Origin: Adenophora triphylla var. japonica
Lineage: Eukaryota > Streptophyta > Magnoliopsida > Asterales > Campanulaceae
DNA: 64,000 nt
NCBI GenBank assembly: GCA_022495995.1
Contig: JAFEMH010001470.1
Location: 404,897 to 468,896, forward strand
Direction: 5' to 3'
Shown here: piece after piece, positions 34,434 to 46,023 of the stretch
How positions within the stretch are numbered: the stretch's first letter is position 1
How the letters are laid out: each line of letters opens with the position of its first letter
Made by a program: the position numbers and the translations under genes
The notes under the pieces: model-generated
The model's database searches: none
What the model was told of the DNA's origin: nothing
The model's input: the letters and a program-made list of their open reading frames with translations, nothing else

Positions 34434-34930
34434 TACTTTCTCCGTCACGCAATAAGATTCCTAGTTTGATTTTACAAGGGGAATAAGAAAAGGAAAATGT
34501 TGTAAGTACGAAAAGTAAAATAAAAGAGAGAAAGTAGTAGGGAGTTTTTGTTTTGTTAATGACAAATGGGTCTCATTGTCTATTTTAATTAATAAAGCTA
34601 CTAAAAACTTTACTCTGATTATTATGATTATGAAACAGATTAAAAAGAAAAATAAAAACAAAAATACGTTTTATGGCTAATTTTTTTATACTCCTTCCGT
34701 CCCATATTAAGTTATTTGTTTACTGTTGAGAACGGAAAATAATGAGCGAATATATATAATGTTATTAAAGTAGAAGTTGTGAGTGGGTAGGAGAGATAAA
34801 GTGGATTAGAGAATAGTAAGTGGATAGTTGTTATGAGTATGACAAATGGGTTCCATGAATAAAGAAGTATTAAAAAGTTTCTTTTTTAGAAAAATGAGAC
34901 TTTAAAATATGACGCTCAAAATAGCAAAAT
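34434..34930. mobile_element. Two degraded Stowaway-like MITEs
   Basis: TACTTTCTCCGTCACGCAAT at 34435 and TACTCCTTCCGTCCCATATT at 34690 are left-type ends. The body contains the usual GTTGTAAGTACG and GTTGTGAGTGGG blocks in reverse orientation. Clear right ends are missing, so boundaries are approximate. Confidence 0.55.
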
Positions 34931-34958
34931 GAGTAAGATATTATGTGTCGAAGGACTA

Positions 34959-35248
34959 TACTCCCTCCGTCCCAATAAGAGCTTCCCTTTTTGCCATTTT
35001 GGGTGTCCCGCTAATAACTTTCACTTTCCTTTTTTGGCAAAGAAATCTTTACTATTTCCTCCACTCATTCTCTCTCCTCATTATTTTAATACTCACAACA
35101 CTATTATAATTTACTATTCCCTCCACTCATTCTCTCTCCTATTTTCAAATTACACTCATAACATTTTTACTTTTCTCCCATTTTCTTAATTTGCGTGATT
35201 TCTAAAAAAGTTAAAAAAGTGAAAGTTCTTATTGGGACGGAGGGAGTA
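34959..35248. mobile_element. Stowaway-like MITE
   Basis: The ends CTCCCTCCGTCCCAATAAGA are mirrored at the right edge with one change (AATAAGAACTT), with TA at both sides. It shares the CACTCATTCTCTCTCC body and gives an uninterrupted reference copy for the nested set at 35403-36380. Confidence 0.92.
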
Positions 35249-35550
35249 TTTTTTTGTTACAAAGTTTTATTGCAATTCCAAGAAAAAAGGAAAGCATGTC
35301 TTCCTATGACAATGACATCTCCCAGCTATAGTAGGGGCTAAAAAAGATACGGGAGTTCTATCTTTCTATCATATTTTACTTTCATCCAATACTCTATTCC
35401 CTTATTCCCTTGGTCTCATTATAAATTACACATTTTTTTTGACGTTTTATTATAAATTACATATTTTTTAAAATAATAAAGAATTTTTACTATTCTCTTC
35501 ACTCATTTTTTCTTTTACATTATTTTAATACTCACAACACCATTATAATT

Positions 35551-36249
35551 TACTCCCTCCGTTCCAGACTAAGGGTTCATATTTCTCTTTTGGTCCGTCC
35601 CAGATCAAGGGTTCATTTCCATAAATGGCAAGTTTTCGAATATAATTATACCCTTATCATCTCCATATATTTACAAAAAAACCATTCATTATACCCTTAT
35701 ACATTCTCTCTCCTATTTCCTACCACACATTTAACTACTAATCCTCCCACTCATTCTCTCTCCTATTAAATATTTTTAACTTTTACCTTCTCTCTCTTAT
35801 TCCCTACCACATATTTAAATTTTATATTCTCTCTCCTATTTCCTACCACACATTTAACTACTATTTCATACTCCCTCCGTCCCGGCGAAAGAGCCACAAA
35901 ATTTGTCCGGCACGCAAAATAAGAAATGTGATGTAGGAAAGAGAAAAAGTTTAAATGTTGTGAGTATGAAAAATTAAATAGGAGAGAGAATGAGTGAGAT
36001 GTGATGTAAGAAAGAGAATGTTGTGAGTGTAAAAGTAAAGTAGGAGAGAGAATGAGTGGAGAGAATAGTGATTTAAGGTTTCCTTTTTGGGAAAGTGGCT
36101 TTTTAAATGGGACGCCCAAAAAGGAAATAAATGGCTCTTTCGCTGGGACGGAGGGAGTATTTAACATTTAACTTTTATTCATTTTTTAAAAAATTTCTTA
36201 AGAAGCGTGAAATTCACCCATATACCCATGGTCTGGGACGGAGGGAGTA
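35551..36249. mobile_element. Stowaway-like MITE, middle of three nested
   Basis: Ends are CTCCCTCCGTTCCAGACTAA and, reversed, CTCCCTCCGTCCCAGACCAT, bounded by TA. The body holds CATTCTCTCTCCTATTTCCTACCACAC repeated twice. It is interrupted by the MITE at 35879-36159. Confidence 0.85.
35879..36159. mobile_element. Stowaway-like MITE, innermost of three nested
   Basis: Ends CTCCCTCCGTCCCGGCGAAA and, reversed, CTCCCTCCGTCCCAGCGAAA both continue to GAGCCA; TA flanks both sides. It reads in the opposite orientation to its host. The 133-codon minus-strand frame through it is incidental. Confidence 0.92.
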
Positions 36250-36380
36250 CTATTCTCTCTACTCATTCTCTTTCATATTTTAATTTTATATTCATAACAT
36301 TTATATTATTATTTATTTTTTTAATCTATGCGCGCATGAAAATGAAAAAGTGAGTGAATTGTAATGGGTTAGAGGGAGTA

Positions 36381-37779
36381 TGTTTTAAGATTTCACTTTA
36401 GCCCTAATTATTTCATGGCGGCTGTACATATATGTGAGGGGGTCACTTGACTTGACCCCCCTGAGTTCTACAATTTTTCTATTTTAACCCTTTGATTTAA
36501 ATCAGAAAGCTTTATGTCCTTCAGTTGAACCCCCCTCAAATTTTAGAGTATGACCCCCTCAACCCTAATATAATTAACTTGATTTCACTTTGTCACTCCC
36601 GACTTTTTTTTTTCTAACATATCTCAAAATAATAATAAAAAAAAGTCATTTTTTATTACAAATAAATATAAAAAATGTAAAACAAATCATCACATATGTA
36701 AATAACAAATTTAATAAATAATATTCATTCCGTATTTGCGGATCTACTTTCCTTTTTAATATACTCTAATTTAATTTAAGGTTCTTATTTTGCTTTATTC
36801 CATAATGACAAAGTATGAAAAATATGTTAAATAATCTTGTCCTCATAAATTCATAGAATTACAAAAAATAAAAATAAAAAAAATCGTTACTTACCTATCT
36901 ACTTTTCATCTATTTATTTTATAAATAACGTTTTGGACAATTATGTTTTTAACTTACTATTATGTTTGACACGTTTTGCATTGATTTCTTAATAAACGTG
37001 TAAAGTTAAACTAAAAGGCTTATTGGGACGAAAGAATTCATAAAAAATATCATTCCTTAGTATTAATTAATGTATGCTATTTTTATCTTCAAAATAAGTA
37101 GTAGTATTAAATAATATCGCCAATAATTATAAGAATTAATTAACAACTTTATTCGGTCAATAATTGTTCTCAAATGCATCTTTGAATCAGCCTCCATTCT
37201 CCCATAATACAATATGACAGCTAGCTATCAAAATGGCCTAATATTTACAAATTAATCCAAAAAATAAATAAAAACATTGATTAAAAAGAAATTAAGGCTA
37301 TTTAAGGATGAAGTTTTAACACTACAAAACAAATTGAGTAGTCATTTTCAAATGGAATAATAGAAAACTCCTTTTTTTCCCATGCATGCACCTGATTCTT
37401 TGGAAAAAAAATAATGCCATTGAAGTCCTTATCTAATTAGATAATCATTAAACCACCTTCACATGTGCACATCCTGCGATCCAGTTAAATTGCAGCTTAG
37501 CTTATTCGTATTTTCAATTTTTTTTTCTTCGTGTTATCAAATAACCATTCGTCTCGAAAGGAATGATTTATTGATAAAGTCAAGTCTCATATTCTGTGAC
37601 GTAACGTATGGAGTTTAACTCCTTTTCTTACCTCTTGACTTGGGTCGTAGTCAATATTTTTTTTCTTTTTAAATATTTTTTTCCATTAAAAAAAACATAT
37701 AAGAATATACTTCCTTCTATAATATATTTTACAATTTTCCAACCATTATTTAGGCTCCCCGAATAGTCAAATCCTACCA
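36381..37779. other. Intergenic, 3' side of the NAC gene
   Basis: AT-rich sequence without a supported gene. A GGGGGTCA-CTTGACTTGACCCCC inverted repeat lies at about 36440-36463. The final few hundred bases probably include the NAC 3' untranslated region. Confidence 0.45.
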
Positions 37780-38765
37780 CTAAAATTCAAACATTGGATG
37801 CACAAAATTTGGTTGGTTCAACTGATTAAAATGGAACTTGGATTCACCACTATTCTTGTTTAGCATATCTCCTAATGGAATATCTCGGATAACATTTCCG
37901 GAATTGCCCACCATATTCAGGTTATCGTATCCCGAGTTGTCGTTCAAGAGTTGAGAAATAGGACCTAATGCATCCAAATCCCATAAATGCGATATAGAAA
38001 AATTCCTAGGGATTTTCAGTGTTTCCATATCATTGGCATCATCATTAGGACCTGTTTGGCCAATCAAATCTTCCTCTTTCTGCTCAAACACCTTTCCACT
38101 ATTCTTCTTCTTATAGATCCTACATAGAACCCAATCATCCAACTGCAAAATTACATCACCAAACACAACCTTAATCTTAATATTCATCAAATAATATAAA
38201 TTTAAAATTTACTAAATTACGAAAAAGGGCTTACTCTCATGGATCCAAGTGGCTTATTAGGTTGTGATCTTGATTCGTTTAGCCTATACTCATGCATGAT
38301 CCAATCAGTCTTAATGCCTTTTGGAGGTTTACCTTGGTAGAACACAAGGGCTTTCTTGATTCCTACATACTTAGATCCACTATATATGGCTTTATCTGTC
38401 CCCGTCGCCTTCCAATAACCCGAGACTGCTGCCCTATTGGGTCGGACCCCATTTGGGTACTTCCGATCACGAGGGGTAAAAAAATACCATTCATTTTCTC
38501 CAAATTCTGCTTTTTCTGCATTTCACACGTTAAACAATTTCAATACATAGTTAGACGAGAAATTACATCAAAAGTGGAAATATATGAGTATATACTAACC
38601 GGGTAGTTGCCAAGGGTCAAATTTATAAATATCAACTTCGGGGATGATTGATACGGGGCACGGCTTCGAGGTGGCTTGATTACGGAGGTAATACACTATT
38701 AGTTCCTCGTCGGTCGGGTGGAATCTAAAGCCGGGAGGGAGATTAGAGCCATTGTTTCCAACCAT
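37780..38765 (-). CDS. NAP: NAC transcription factor, NAP (ANAC029) type, 269 aa
   Basis: Three exons (38765-38600, 38515-38235, 38142-37780) give 269 residues; the Arabidopsis NAP protein has 268. The NAC DNA-binding domain is complete: [92 protein letters not shown] and [12 protein letters not shown], with the usual intron positions. The C-terminus contains [22 protein letters not shown] and ends in MFEF, features shared with the NAP subgroup. NAP proteins activate leaf senescence and abscisic-acid genes and bind CACG-core sites. Subgroup is strongly suggested by the tail; the target role here is inferred. Confidence 0.94.
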
Positions 38766-39085
38766 AATTTGGCTTAGAGATTTGGAAACTACCCAAATTA
38801 GCCTAAATGTTTTTTTTTTTTTTGTTTTTTTTTTTTTTGCTAAGAAAAGAGGGGAAATATTTTGAATGTGGATGTAGAGGATAGGGGAGGGAGAGAGATG
38901 AGGTGTTTGAAATGTTTGAAAGGAGAGGGGATGCCAATTTATTTGTGAGGGTTTTTTGTCCTTTAGTGAGGAGATTACATCACAAATTAATTAAGTTGGA
39001 TTGGTTGTTTTTGACTTGGCTATAATTTCTATATCTCGTTTGATTAATGCATGCCATAAGATAACATTAATATGTGCTTGAGCTC

Positions 39086-39091
<6 letters not shown>

Positions 39092-39152
<61 letters not shown>

Positions 39153-39154
39153 AC
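39092..39154. repeat. Compound (CT)n(CA)n microsatellite
   Basis: About 12 CT dinucleotides run directly into about 18 CA dinucleotides, roughly 320 bases upstream of the NAC start codon. Length is likely to vary between individuals. Confidence 0.95.
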
Positions 39155-39539
39155 TAGGATAGACATGATCCTCATGAGATTATTCTTGCTTTACTTCTTC
39201 TTTTTATTTTTGTGGTGCTTTAACGAATTCATTTTCAAGGAAACTTGATTGGTCAATTATTCACCCTCTAAATCAATTAGTCAAGGGGCATGTCGGTAAA
39301 CTACTTATTTTTTTTGGGTTTTTTATTAAAACTCTATCCGTCCATCCAAAAAAAAAAAAAAAATGTCATCTTTGAATATAATTTTATAAAATTTTTGCGA
39401 TATATCTATGCAATTTTAAAATTGCATAAATATAGCTAGATATTCATCATTAGGATTGTTAATAACAATTTTAAAATTGTATAATTATAGCTAAATTTTC
39501 ATATGATTAAAATTCGATTGAGTTGATCAATAGTCAAAG

Positions 39540-39900
39540 TTGAACTATCTAGACTTGTCCGGTCTGACCGAACCGCTGGTCCACGGTTTGAAGGAAAGAT
39601 CGATCGGAACCCCGAATCACTAACTTACGATTCACGGTTCCGGTTCCTGATTTGCCTATTTTAGACGATATTTTTCTTTTTAAGAAAATATGTTTTTCTT
39701 GTGGTTATTTTGAAGGTAATTTTTTGCACTCACAAATTTTCAAATAATTAAGGGGCAGTAAGTAAAACTTGAGATTTGAAACAAAAATATTTTGAACCGC
39801 CGGTTAATATTCTCGGACCGGATTCAAACCTTGAACCGTCGATTCATGATTTTATCGGTTTGGCAGTTTCAACGGTTTGATAAACGATTTTAATAGATAT
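39540..39900. mobile_element. Possible small hAT-like remnant
   Basis: Both sides of this stretch are rich in ACCGG, GAACCG, GGTTC and CGGTTTG motifs in opposing orientation, resembling subterminal repeats of non-autonomous hAT elements. No ends or target duplication could be fixed. Confidence 0.35.
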
Positions 39901-40078
39901 GTTTAAAATTGAATATTGGTTCAATTTCCATCACTTATTTCTGCGATATTGTTTATTGATCGAAATTATTTTTGAAGTAAATATTTATTTATTTATTTAT
40001 AAAATAAGATTTCTATTAGTATTTGCAAATAAAGCACAATTTAATTAAGATAGAATGTGTAATTATAGAAGTGATAAA

Positions 40079-40454
40079 TACTCCTTCCGACCCACGTGAA
40101 TGCAAACTTATTTCTATTTTGGTCCGTCCCACATGAATGTAAACTTTTCAAAATGGCAAAGAATATTCACTATTCCACCCACTCATTCTCTCTCCTACTT
40201 CACTTTTACACTCACAACATTCTCTCTCCTCACTATTCCTCCCACTCATTCTCTCTCCTATTTAATTTTTCATACTCATAACATTTAACTTTTTCTCTTT
40301 CTTACATCACTTTTTCTTAATTCCCACACTCAAAAAGTTAGTCCACATTCACGTGGGACGGAGGGACATTTAACTTTTTCTTTTTCTTACATCTCTTTTC
40401 CTTAATTTTCACACTCAAAAAGTTAGTTCACATTCACGGGGGACGGAGGGAGTA
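40079..40454. mobile_element. Stowaway-like MITE with duplicated right end
   Basis: Ends CTCCTTCCGACCCACGTGAATG and the reversed right end CTCCCTCCGTCCCCCGTGAATG are mirrored, with TA flanks. The terminal segment from ACATTTAAC or ACATTTAACTTTTTCT to CACG-GGGACGGAGGGA occurs twice in tandem (ending near 40369 and 40451), so the element has two right ends. Confidence 0.88.
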
Positions 40455-40857
40455 TACTAATATAGAAGGAAAAGACAAAATGCATGATTGAGTGGAAAAG
40501 CAAAGTGAGGATAATCTGGTCAATAGCGTAAGGAAGCAAGTAGTCCTACTCAGCACACAAACTTCCAAAAGTAGAAAACGAACACACATTTCATACTTTA
40601 ACAGCTTGACGCCTTGACATCTGTCCAAATTAGATTAGATACTTTCTACGACCCAATCGAAAAAATTGAAAGTTCAATTATTTTTTTTAAAGTGGATTAA
40701 AGTTTTAAAAGAAAAAAAAAAGATGAAATGTGATATGTTCCGAGTGTAAATAATTGTTGTGAGTATGTTATTTATGGTGCACAGATAAAAAAATAAAAAA
40801 AATCACAATTTTAGAATTTTAAGATTTTGATTCTTGACGCAGACAATTACTCTCTTC

Positions 40858-41183
40858 GACTCACTTCAAGGATCTTAGGATAGTATTTCACGCTTCTTAA
40901 AAAAAAAATTAATGAATAAAGAATTGTAAATGGGTAGAAGATTAGAGAAGAGAGAATGTAAAAGTTAAAACATTTATGATAAAATCTCTTTTTGATTGAT
41001 TTTTTTGTAAATTTGTTAATATTATAAGAGCATAATGAATGATTTTTTTGTAAATATATTTACATTATAAGGGTATAAATGTCTAAAATATTGTTCAAAA
41101 TTTGTCATGAAATGAGATTATTAGCCTAAAACGGACCAAAAGAAAAAGTAGGAGTTTGGAAAGTACGTGGGACGGAGGGAGTA
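40858..41183. mobile_element. Stowaway-like MITE, diverged
   Basis: The right end ACGTGGGACGGAGGGAGTA is intact. The left end TACTCTCTTCGACTCACTTC is a weak match. The body has an AT-rich middle with ATTGTAAATGGGTAGAAG and GAGAATGTAAAAG. Boundaries on the left are approximate. Confidence 0.6.
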
Positions 41184-41776
41184 TTTTTTTTTTTTAATCT
41201 CAGATAAAATGAAAGAAGTATACAAATATTGGTCAGTTACTTGTGGATTATCCCTCCGCGTCATCAACTCAGCTCCTTATTGGCCTTGGCCCTCTGATTT
41301 TGATAGCTTTTCTAGTACTGTTAATTTATCATTTTCTTTTATAAGGTCAAATTGTACCAAACTCCCCTTATCTTATACTTATTTGCATATTATATCCTAT
41401 ATTTTTTCACGTTTGTGATCACACCCCTAGATGATATGCAAGAAAACCAATAAGAGCGTACTTATTTATCAATAGGTTAACTGATTGTTTTAACTTAATG
41501 AATTTTTTTGAGATTTACATGAGAATAAGTTGTATCATATCTTGTTATCTAGAGTTTAGCAGCTTGTCATCTTGCACAACTAAAATCAGGTCAGTAAATC
41601 GGTATGAATTCAATAAAATCACTTAAATTGATGAATAGTTAACAAAATCGTGTCAATTTGACACTTGGCATAAAATGACAATAGATTGCTCTCTAGTATT
41701 GGTAGGAAATGCTTTAGCCTAATTGATCAAGGTTGAATATGAGCATTATAAATTGAAAAAATTGTGATTTTTCACG

Positions 41777-41778
<2 letters not shown>

Positions 41779-41869
<91 letters not shown>
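41779..41869. repeat. (TC)n microsatellite, about 45 repeats
   Basis: An almost pure TC dinucleotide run of about 90 bases. No gene lies within 3 kb in which it would be a leader. Confidence 0.97.
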
Positions 41870-41870
<1 letters not shown>

Positions 41871-41969
41871 CATGATACACACCTCATTATTATAGATAAT
41901 AATGATTCTAAAAATTCTATCTTTTGAAAGGAATATCACTAATTGAAAAGAAGTTTATCATTGGAAATC

Positions 41970-42213
41970 GAAAGATTCAATCTCTTGGAAAGCTAAGAAA
42001 CAGACAACAGTGTTCAGGAAGTTCAGGCTGAATATAAGAGCATGGCTTCTGCAAGTTGTGAAGCTACTTGGATTATTTCTTTACCTGCTGAGATTGATTT
42101 CACTGGTTTGACACTTGCTTTCTTGTTTTGTTTTGTGACAACCAGACAACCCTACATATTGTCTTAAACCCAGTGTTTCATGAACGTACTAAACACATAG
42201 AGATAGACTGTCA
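41970..42213 (+). pseudogene. Copia RNase H fragment, first half (split by Helitron)
   Basis: The sequence reads ISWKAKKQTTV, then with a frameshift AEYKSMASASCEATW, then [20 protein letters not shown] and HIEIDCH, all classic Copia RNase H motifs. The reading stops at 42213, where the Helitron begins, and resumes in frame at 44003. Confidence 0.88.
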
Positions 42214-44002
42214 TCTATATAATATATTAAAAGACAAACATTTAGAGTCCTTACATTAAGTTATGTCACTATTATGACATGTCATTATGTAATTCTCCCA
42301 TTGATTTTAGTTTCAAAGATTTTTCATTTTATAAATTGATTTTTTATTTAATAAAAGTTAATGTTTATAAGGTAAATATTTATACAGTAAATTATCCTGA
42401 TTTAAGCTCAATCAACATTTGAATTTTGAAATCAAATTTTGAATTTTCAGAAAACGGGAAAGCAATTAGTAAATAAGAAAATGTAACTCTTCAAAACTGG
42501 ATCGATTAATATTTTATTCAAATGCACATTTTTTGTTTTTAAAATTTTTATTTATAATTCATTTTGAGACAGAAGAAGTAGTACTATAATTATGATCCAC
42601 ATACATACAAAGTTATTTTATAAATTGAAATCTTTGATATATAAATTAGAAATAGTTACAATAATATAGTCTAATAAATGAATACTTTTTTTTTATTTTA
42701 AGCAAAATAAAAATTGATCAATTATTTTTATTTTGGGACGAAAGAAATATTAATGTAATGATCTATATAAATGCAAGAGTCTTATAAATAGGAATTTAAA
42801 AATATAATCAATGAGTAACGGTCCAAAAATAAATATTATTTTTTTAAAATAATTTATTTATAATTCTTTTTGAGATGAAAGAAGTACTACTATAATGATC
42901 CATCTATCTATCTATATAATATATTAAAAGACAAACATTTAGAGCCCTCACATTAAGCCATGTCACTATTATGATATATCATTATGTAATTCTCACATTG
43001 GTCTTAGTTTCAAAGATTTTTCATTTAATAAAAGGTTAATGATTATAAGGTAAATATTTATACCGTAAATTATCCCGATTTAAGCTCAATCAACATTTGA
43101 ATTTTGAAATCAAATTTTGAATTTTCAGAAAACGGAAAAGCAATTAGTAAATAAGGAAATGTAACTCTTCAAAACTGAATCGATTAATATTTTATTCAAA
43201 TGCACATTTTTTTTTTAAATTTTTATTTATAATTCATTTTTCCCAAGGTGACATTATCGTGGGTAGAGTGAGGGGGATGGTCAACAAAAATTTTCTTTGG
43301 CATTTTGGGATTTATGATTAATAATCTGATTAAAACTATCAAGTTTATTTATTTTCATTCCAGTGTTGCATATGAATGCCATGACTTATTTATTTTCATA
43401 ATATTTCCTAATCAGAAAATGATCCACAAGAGAAATTGTAACATTTTGCTTGATGGCTAAAGCTTTGATAACTATATTCAAGGGATAGTTAATATTTTAT
43501 TTTGATAAATGGTTGTCAAGTGGTTGAAACTTGAAATGTTGGTATGATTTTAACACATTTATGAACTATGGGTATACATAATTCAGATTTATAATAATCA
43601 CAACTTGAGTATTATTTGAAATGCTTCATAAGGTCCTGAGTCGTGCTTCCTTGATGTATCTTGATTGTGTATTCATAAATTTTTATATCTTCTCCATCTT
43701 TTAAAAAATCAGTGAGCAAGTGTACACACATTTTTTTTATAATAGAAATAGATATATGTGACCAAAATATGTTTGGCCATCCCAACACATATAGACTAAA
43801 TGGAATTATTCTAAATGTAGCAAAGTAATTTTCTATGTGTTCAAGATACTCCCTCCGTCTCAAAATTATCGTGTCAATTTTTTTATTGTTGAATATAAAC
43901 CTAACATATTGTTTTCATTTATTTAAATGAAATTACAGATTATGACAACAAGTAATAATAAGTCTAACTATGCCCGTCAAATTTCGACGGATTACTCACT
44001 AG
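42214..44002 (+). mobile_element. Non-autonomous Helitron, 1789 bp, two 5' ends
   Basis: The element begins TCTATATAATATATTAAAAG after an A and ends with a CCGTC/GACGG hairpin, eight bases, then CTAG before a T: the TC...CTRR structure of Helitrons inserted between A and T without target duplication. The site is proved by its host: joining 42213 to 44003 restores CAT TTA ATT AGG (HLIR) of a Copia RNase H. A second copy of the 5' terminal region (about 330 bases, near 90 percent alike) begins at 42911 with the same TCTATATAATATATT. No Rep/helicase gene is present. A degraded CTCCCTCCGTC end at 43847 lies inside. Confidence 0.9.
42911..43241 (+). repeat. Second Helitron 5'-end copy
   Basis: This segment repeats 42214-42560 in the same orientation, starting at the exact Helitron terminus TC and including TTTAAGCTCAATCAACATTT and AACTCTTCAAAACTG. 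Just before it, 42850-42905 also repeats 42549-42605. It indicates a nested or re-initiated Helitron sharing one 3' end. Confidence 0.85.
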
Positions 44003-44230
44003 TTTAATTAGGGAGAAAATTGCATCTGTGGTTCTTAAGCCTTGCCTATATTTCTACTAAGTTGCAGCTTGCTGATCTTTTCACAAAGGCCCTATCTTCT
44101 ACTCAGCTTCCATTTTTATTAGTCAAGTTGAATGTTCTGCTCAACTTCCATTTTTATTAGTCAAGTTGAATGTTCTGAACTTGTTCAGCTCTTTCACCTT
44201 GAGGGGAAATGATAAAGCTATGAATGAAGT
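44003..44230 (+). pseudogene. Copia RNase H tail and polypurine tract (after Helitron)
   Basis: The frame continues LIREKIASVVLKPCL, then shifted, STKLQLADLFTKAL, the end of a Copia polyprotein. A 39-base tandem duplication (AGCTTCCATTTTTATTAGTC... near 44101-44177) follows. CTTGAGGGGAAATG at 44198-44211 is a likely polypurine tract against the start of a lost LTR. Confidence 0.85.
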
Positions 44231-44356
44231 TAACACTCAAGATATCACAACTTCAGGGGTGCAGAGTGACAATACAATAAATAATGAGGATGTAGAGTTA
44301 AATGTAAATAAAAGAAATGAAGTATTTCTGTTATGTTATAAAAGTTGTTAGATAGA

Positions 44357-44653
44357 TACTCTCTCCGTCCCGTCTGACTTAGAACGTTTTGTTATTTTGG
44401 GCGTCCCACCCGACTTAGGACGGTCCAAAATGGAAAATTTATATTACTTTTATATTAAATGGGACCCACTTGTCATACTCACAACAATAATTTCATCACT
44501 ATTTATCCCACTCATTCTTTCTCTTATTTAATTTTTTACACTCACAACACATCCTCCACTCATTCTCTCTCCTAATATTATAATAGTATTCCTTAATCCC
44601 GACACCAAATGAAAAATTTCTAAGTTGGACGGAACGAAGGAACGAAGGGAGTA
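44357..44653. mobile_element. Stowaway-like MITE
   Basis: The left end CTCTCTCCGTCCCGTCTGAC leads to TTAGAA; the right end carries TTCTAAGTTGGACGGAACGAAGG and GAAGGGAGTA with a small AACGAAGG duplication. The body has ACTCACAACA and CACTCATTCTCTCTCC blocks. TA flanks both sides. Confidence 0.85.
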
Positions 44654-44898
44654 TACAAAAATTGTTGTAAGTTTGTTACGAGTCCGTACAAATACTCCAA
44701 GAAGAATTGATGAATAAACATAACATTTTACGGTGTAATTTTTTTCTCGATGCCACCGGATCAGGATCAACCTTCCCCTCACACGTGGCGTTGTTGAATT
44801 GTACTCATATAACAAAAGTGAGAAATGCATCTAGTCCATGTCATGTCACATTAACATGTTTTTTAAAAGCAATGTCACATTAACTTGCTAAAAAATAA

Positions 44899-45179
44899 TA
44901 CTCCCTCCGTCCCATAGAACATTACCCCTTTTGCTATTTTGGGCATCCCTCTTTAAAGTCCCACTTTTCTAAAAAGGAAATCTTAAATTACTATTCTCTC
45001 CACTCATTTTCTCTCCTACATTATTTTAATACTTACAACACCATTATAATTTACTATTCTCTCTACTCATTCTCTCTCCTCCCACTCACAACACCTACTT
45101 TAATAACATTATTCCTTATTTTTCGTTCTCAATAGTAAACGTGTAATGTTCTATGGGACGGAGGGAGTACTCCTTCCGT
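44899..45179. mobile_element. Stowaway-like MITE, back to back with the next
   Basis: Ends CTCCCTCCGTCCCATAGAAC are mirrored exactly and continue to ATTAC on both arms. Its right TA (45178-45179) is also the left TA of the following MITE. Confidence 0.92.
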
Positions 45180-45404
45180 CCCAAAATATTTGTCACATTT
45201 GAATTTTTTATTAAATTTTGATCACAAGTATATGACAATTTAATTATGTTCATGAAGTTCTAAAAATTCCTATTGATTCACCATTAATAATATTATCAAC
45301 AACAACTTTTAGAATTTCATGAACATAATTAAATTGTCATATATTTGTGGTCAAAGTTCAACAAAAAAGTCAAATGGGACAAATATTTTGGGAGAGAGGG
45401 AGTA
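45178..45404. mobile_element. Foldback Stowaway-like MITE, near-complete palindrome
   Basis: Almost the whole 227 bases is self-complementary: TCCCAAAATATTTGT pairs with ACAAATATTTTGGGA, and AATTTAATTATGTTCATGAA pairs with its complement on the far arm. Transcripts would fold into a long hairpin, a good source of small RNAs. Confidence 0.92.
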
Positions 45405-45817
45405 TAAGTAATAGGGGTATGATTTATATGTCTAAAATAATTCATTTCAAAATAAATTTACAATTATAAATAAAAAAATATTGTAAAATTATTTTTAACT
45501 ACACCATTTATTTTAGAGCAAACTAAAAAATTAAAGCGTAACACCTATCAAAAGATTGAGAAGTATAAGAAATAAAGTGAAGAATAATCAATGTCAAAGG
45601 ACTTGTGTCCAATCAGTATATTTAGTATATTTAGCAGGTTTAAGTCTATTCGTCGTACATGTTTTGAGTTCAATACTCGATTATAATTGATATTAGGTGG
45701 TTAGAAATTAAAAAAAAAAAAAAAAAAAGTCTAATTTCCACTTTCAAATGTCACAGTATAAATTATTTTATTAATCAACAAAAAAAAACCACTTTATTTT
45801 GATAAAAAAGTAAAGAA

Positions 45818-46023
45818 TCTATAGTATAAATTAGACCCTTCGTGAACAGTTGAATGAATAGTTCCATTCGCCGAAATTCTCATTTTGCCCTCACTATTTT
45901 GTTCTTTTTCCATTTTGCCCTTAAAAAAAAATTTTAAATTAAAAAAAAAAAGGTGTCCTCAGACACGGGCTTAATTAAAAAAAATAAAAAATTAACGTGT
46001 CCTCGAACACGAGCTTATTCTAG
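45818..46023 (+). mobile_element. Short Helitron-like element, 206 bp
   Basis: TCTATAGTATAAATTAGACC follows an A, and the far end has a CGTGT/ACACG hairpin, then AGCTTATT and CTAG before a T. A second GTGTC/GACAC hairpin with GGGCTTAATT lies about 40 bases earlier, as if the 3' end were duplicated. Unlike the copy at 42214, no interrupted host gene proves the boundaries. Confidence 0.65.

Larger units (their letters stand above)
35403..36380. mobile_element. Stowaway-like MITE, outermost of three nested
   Basis: The left arm (TATTCCCTTGGTCTCATTATAA) and the reversed right arm (TACTCCCTCTAACCCATTAC) align. It is interrupted at CATTATAATT-TA by the MITE at 35551-36249. Rejoining the flanks with one TA restores the family body ATAATTTACTATTCTCTC seen uninterrupted near 35107. 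Confidence 0.82.

Noticed and set aside
24910..38765. A biosynthetic gene cluster around the P450
   Set aside because: Neighbours (CASP, PNSL, Mpo1-like, NAC) belong to unrelated processes, and no other tailoring or scaffold enzymes are present.
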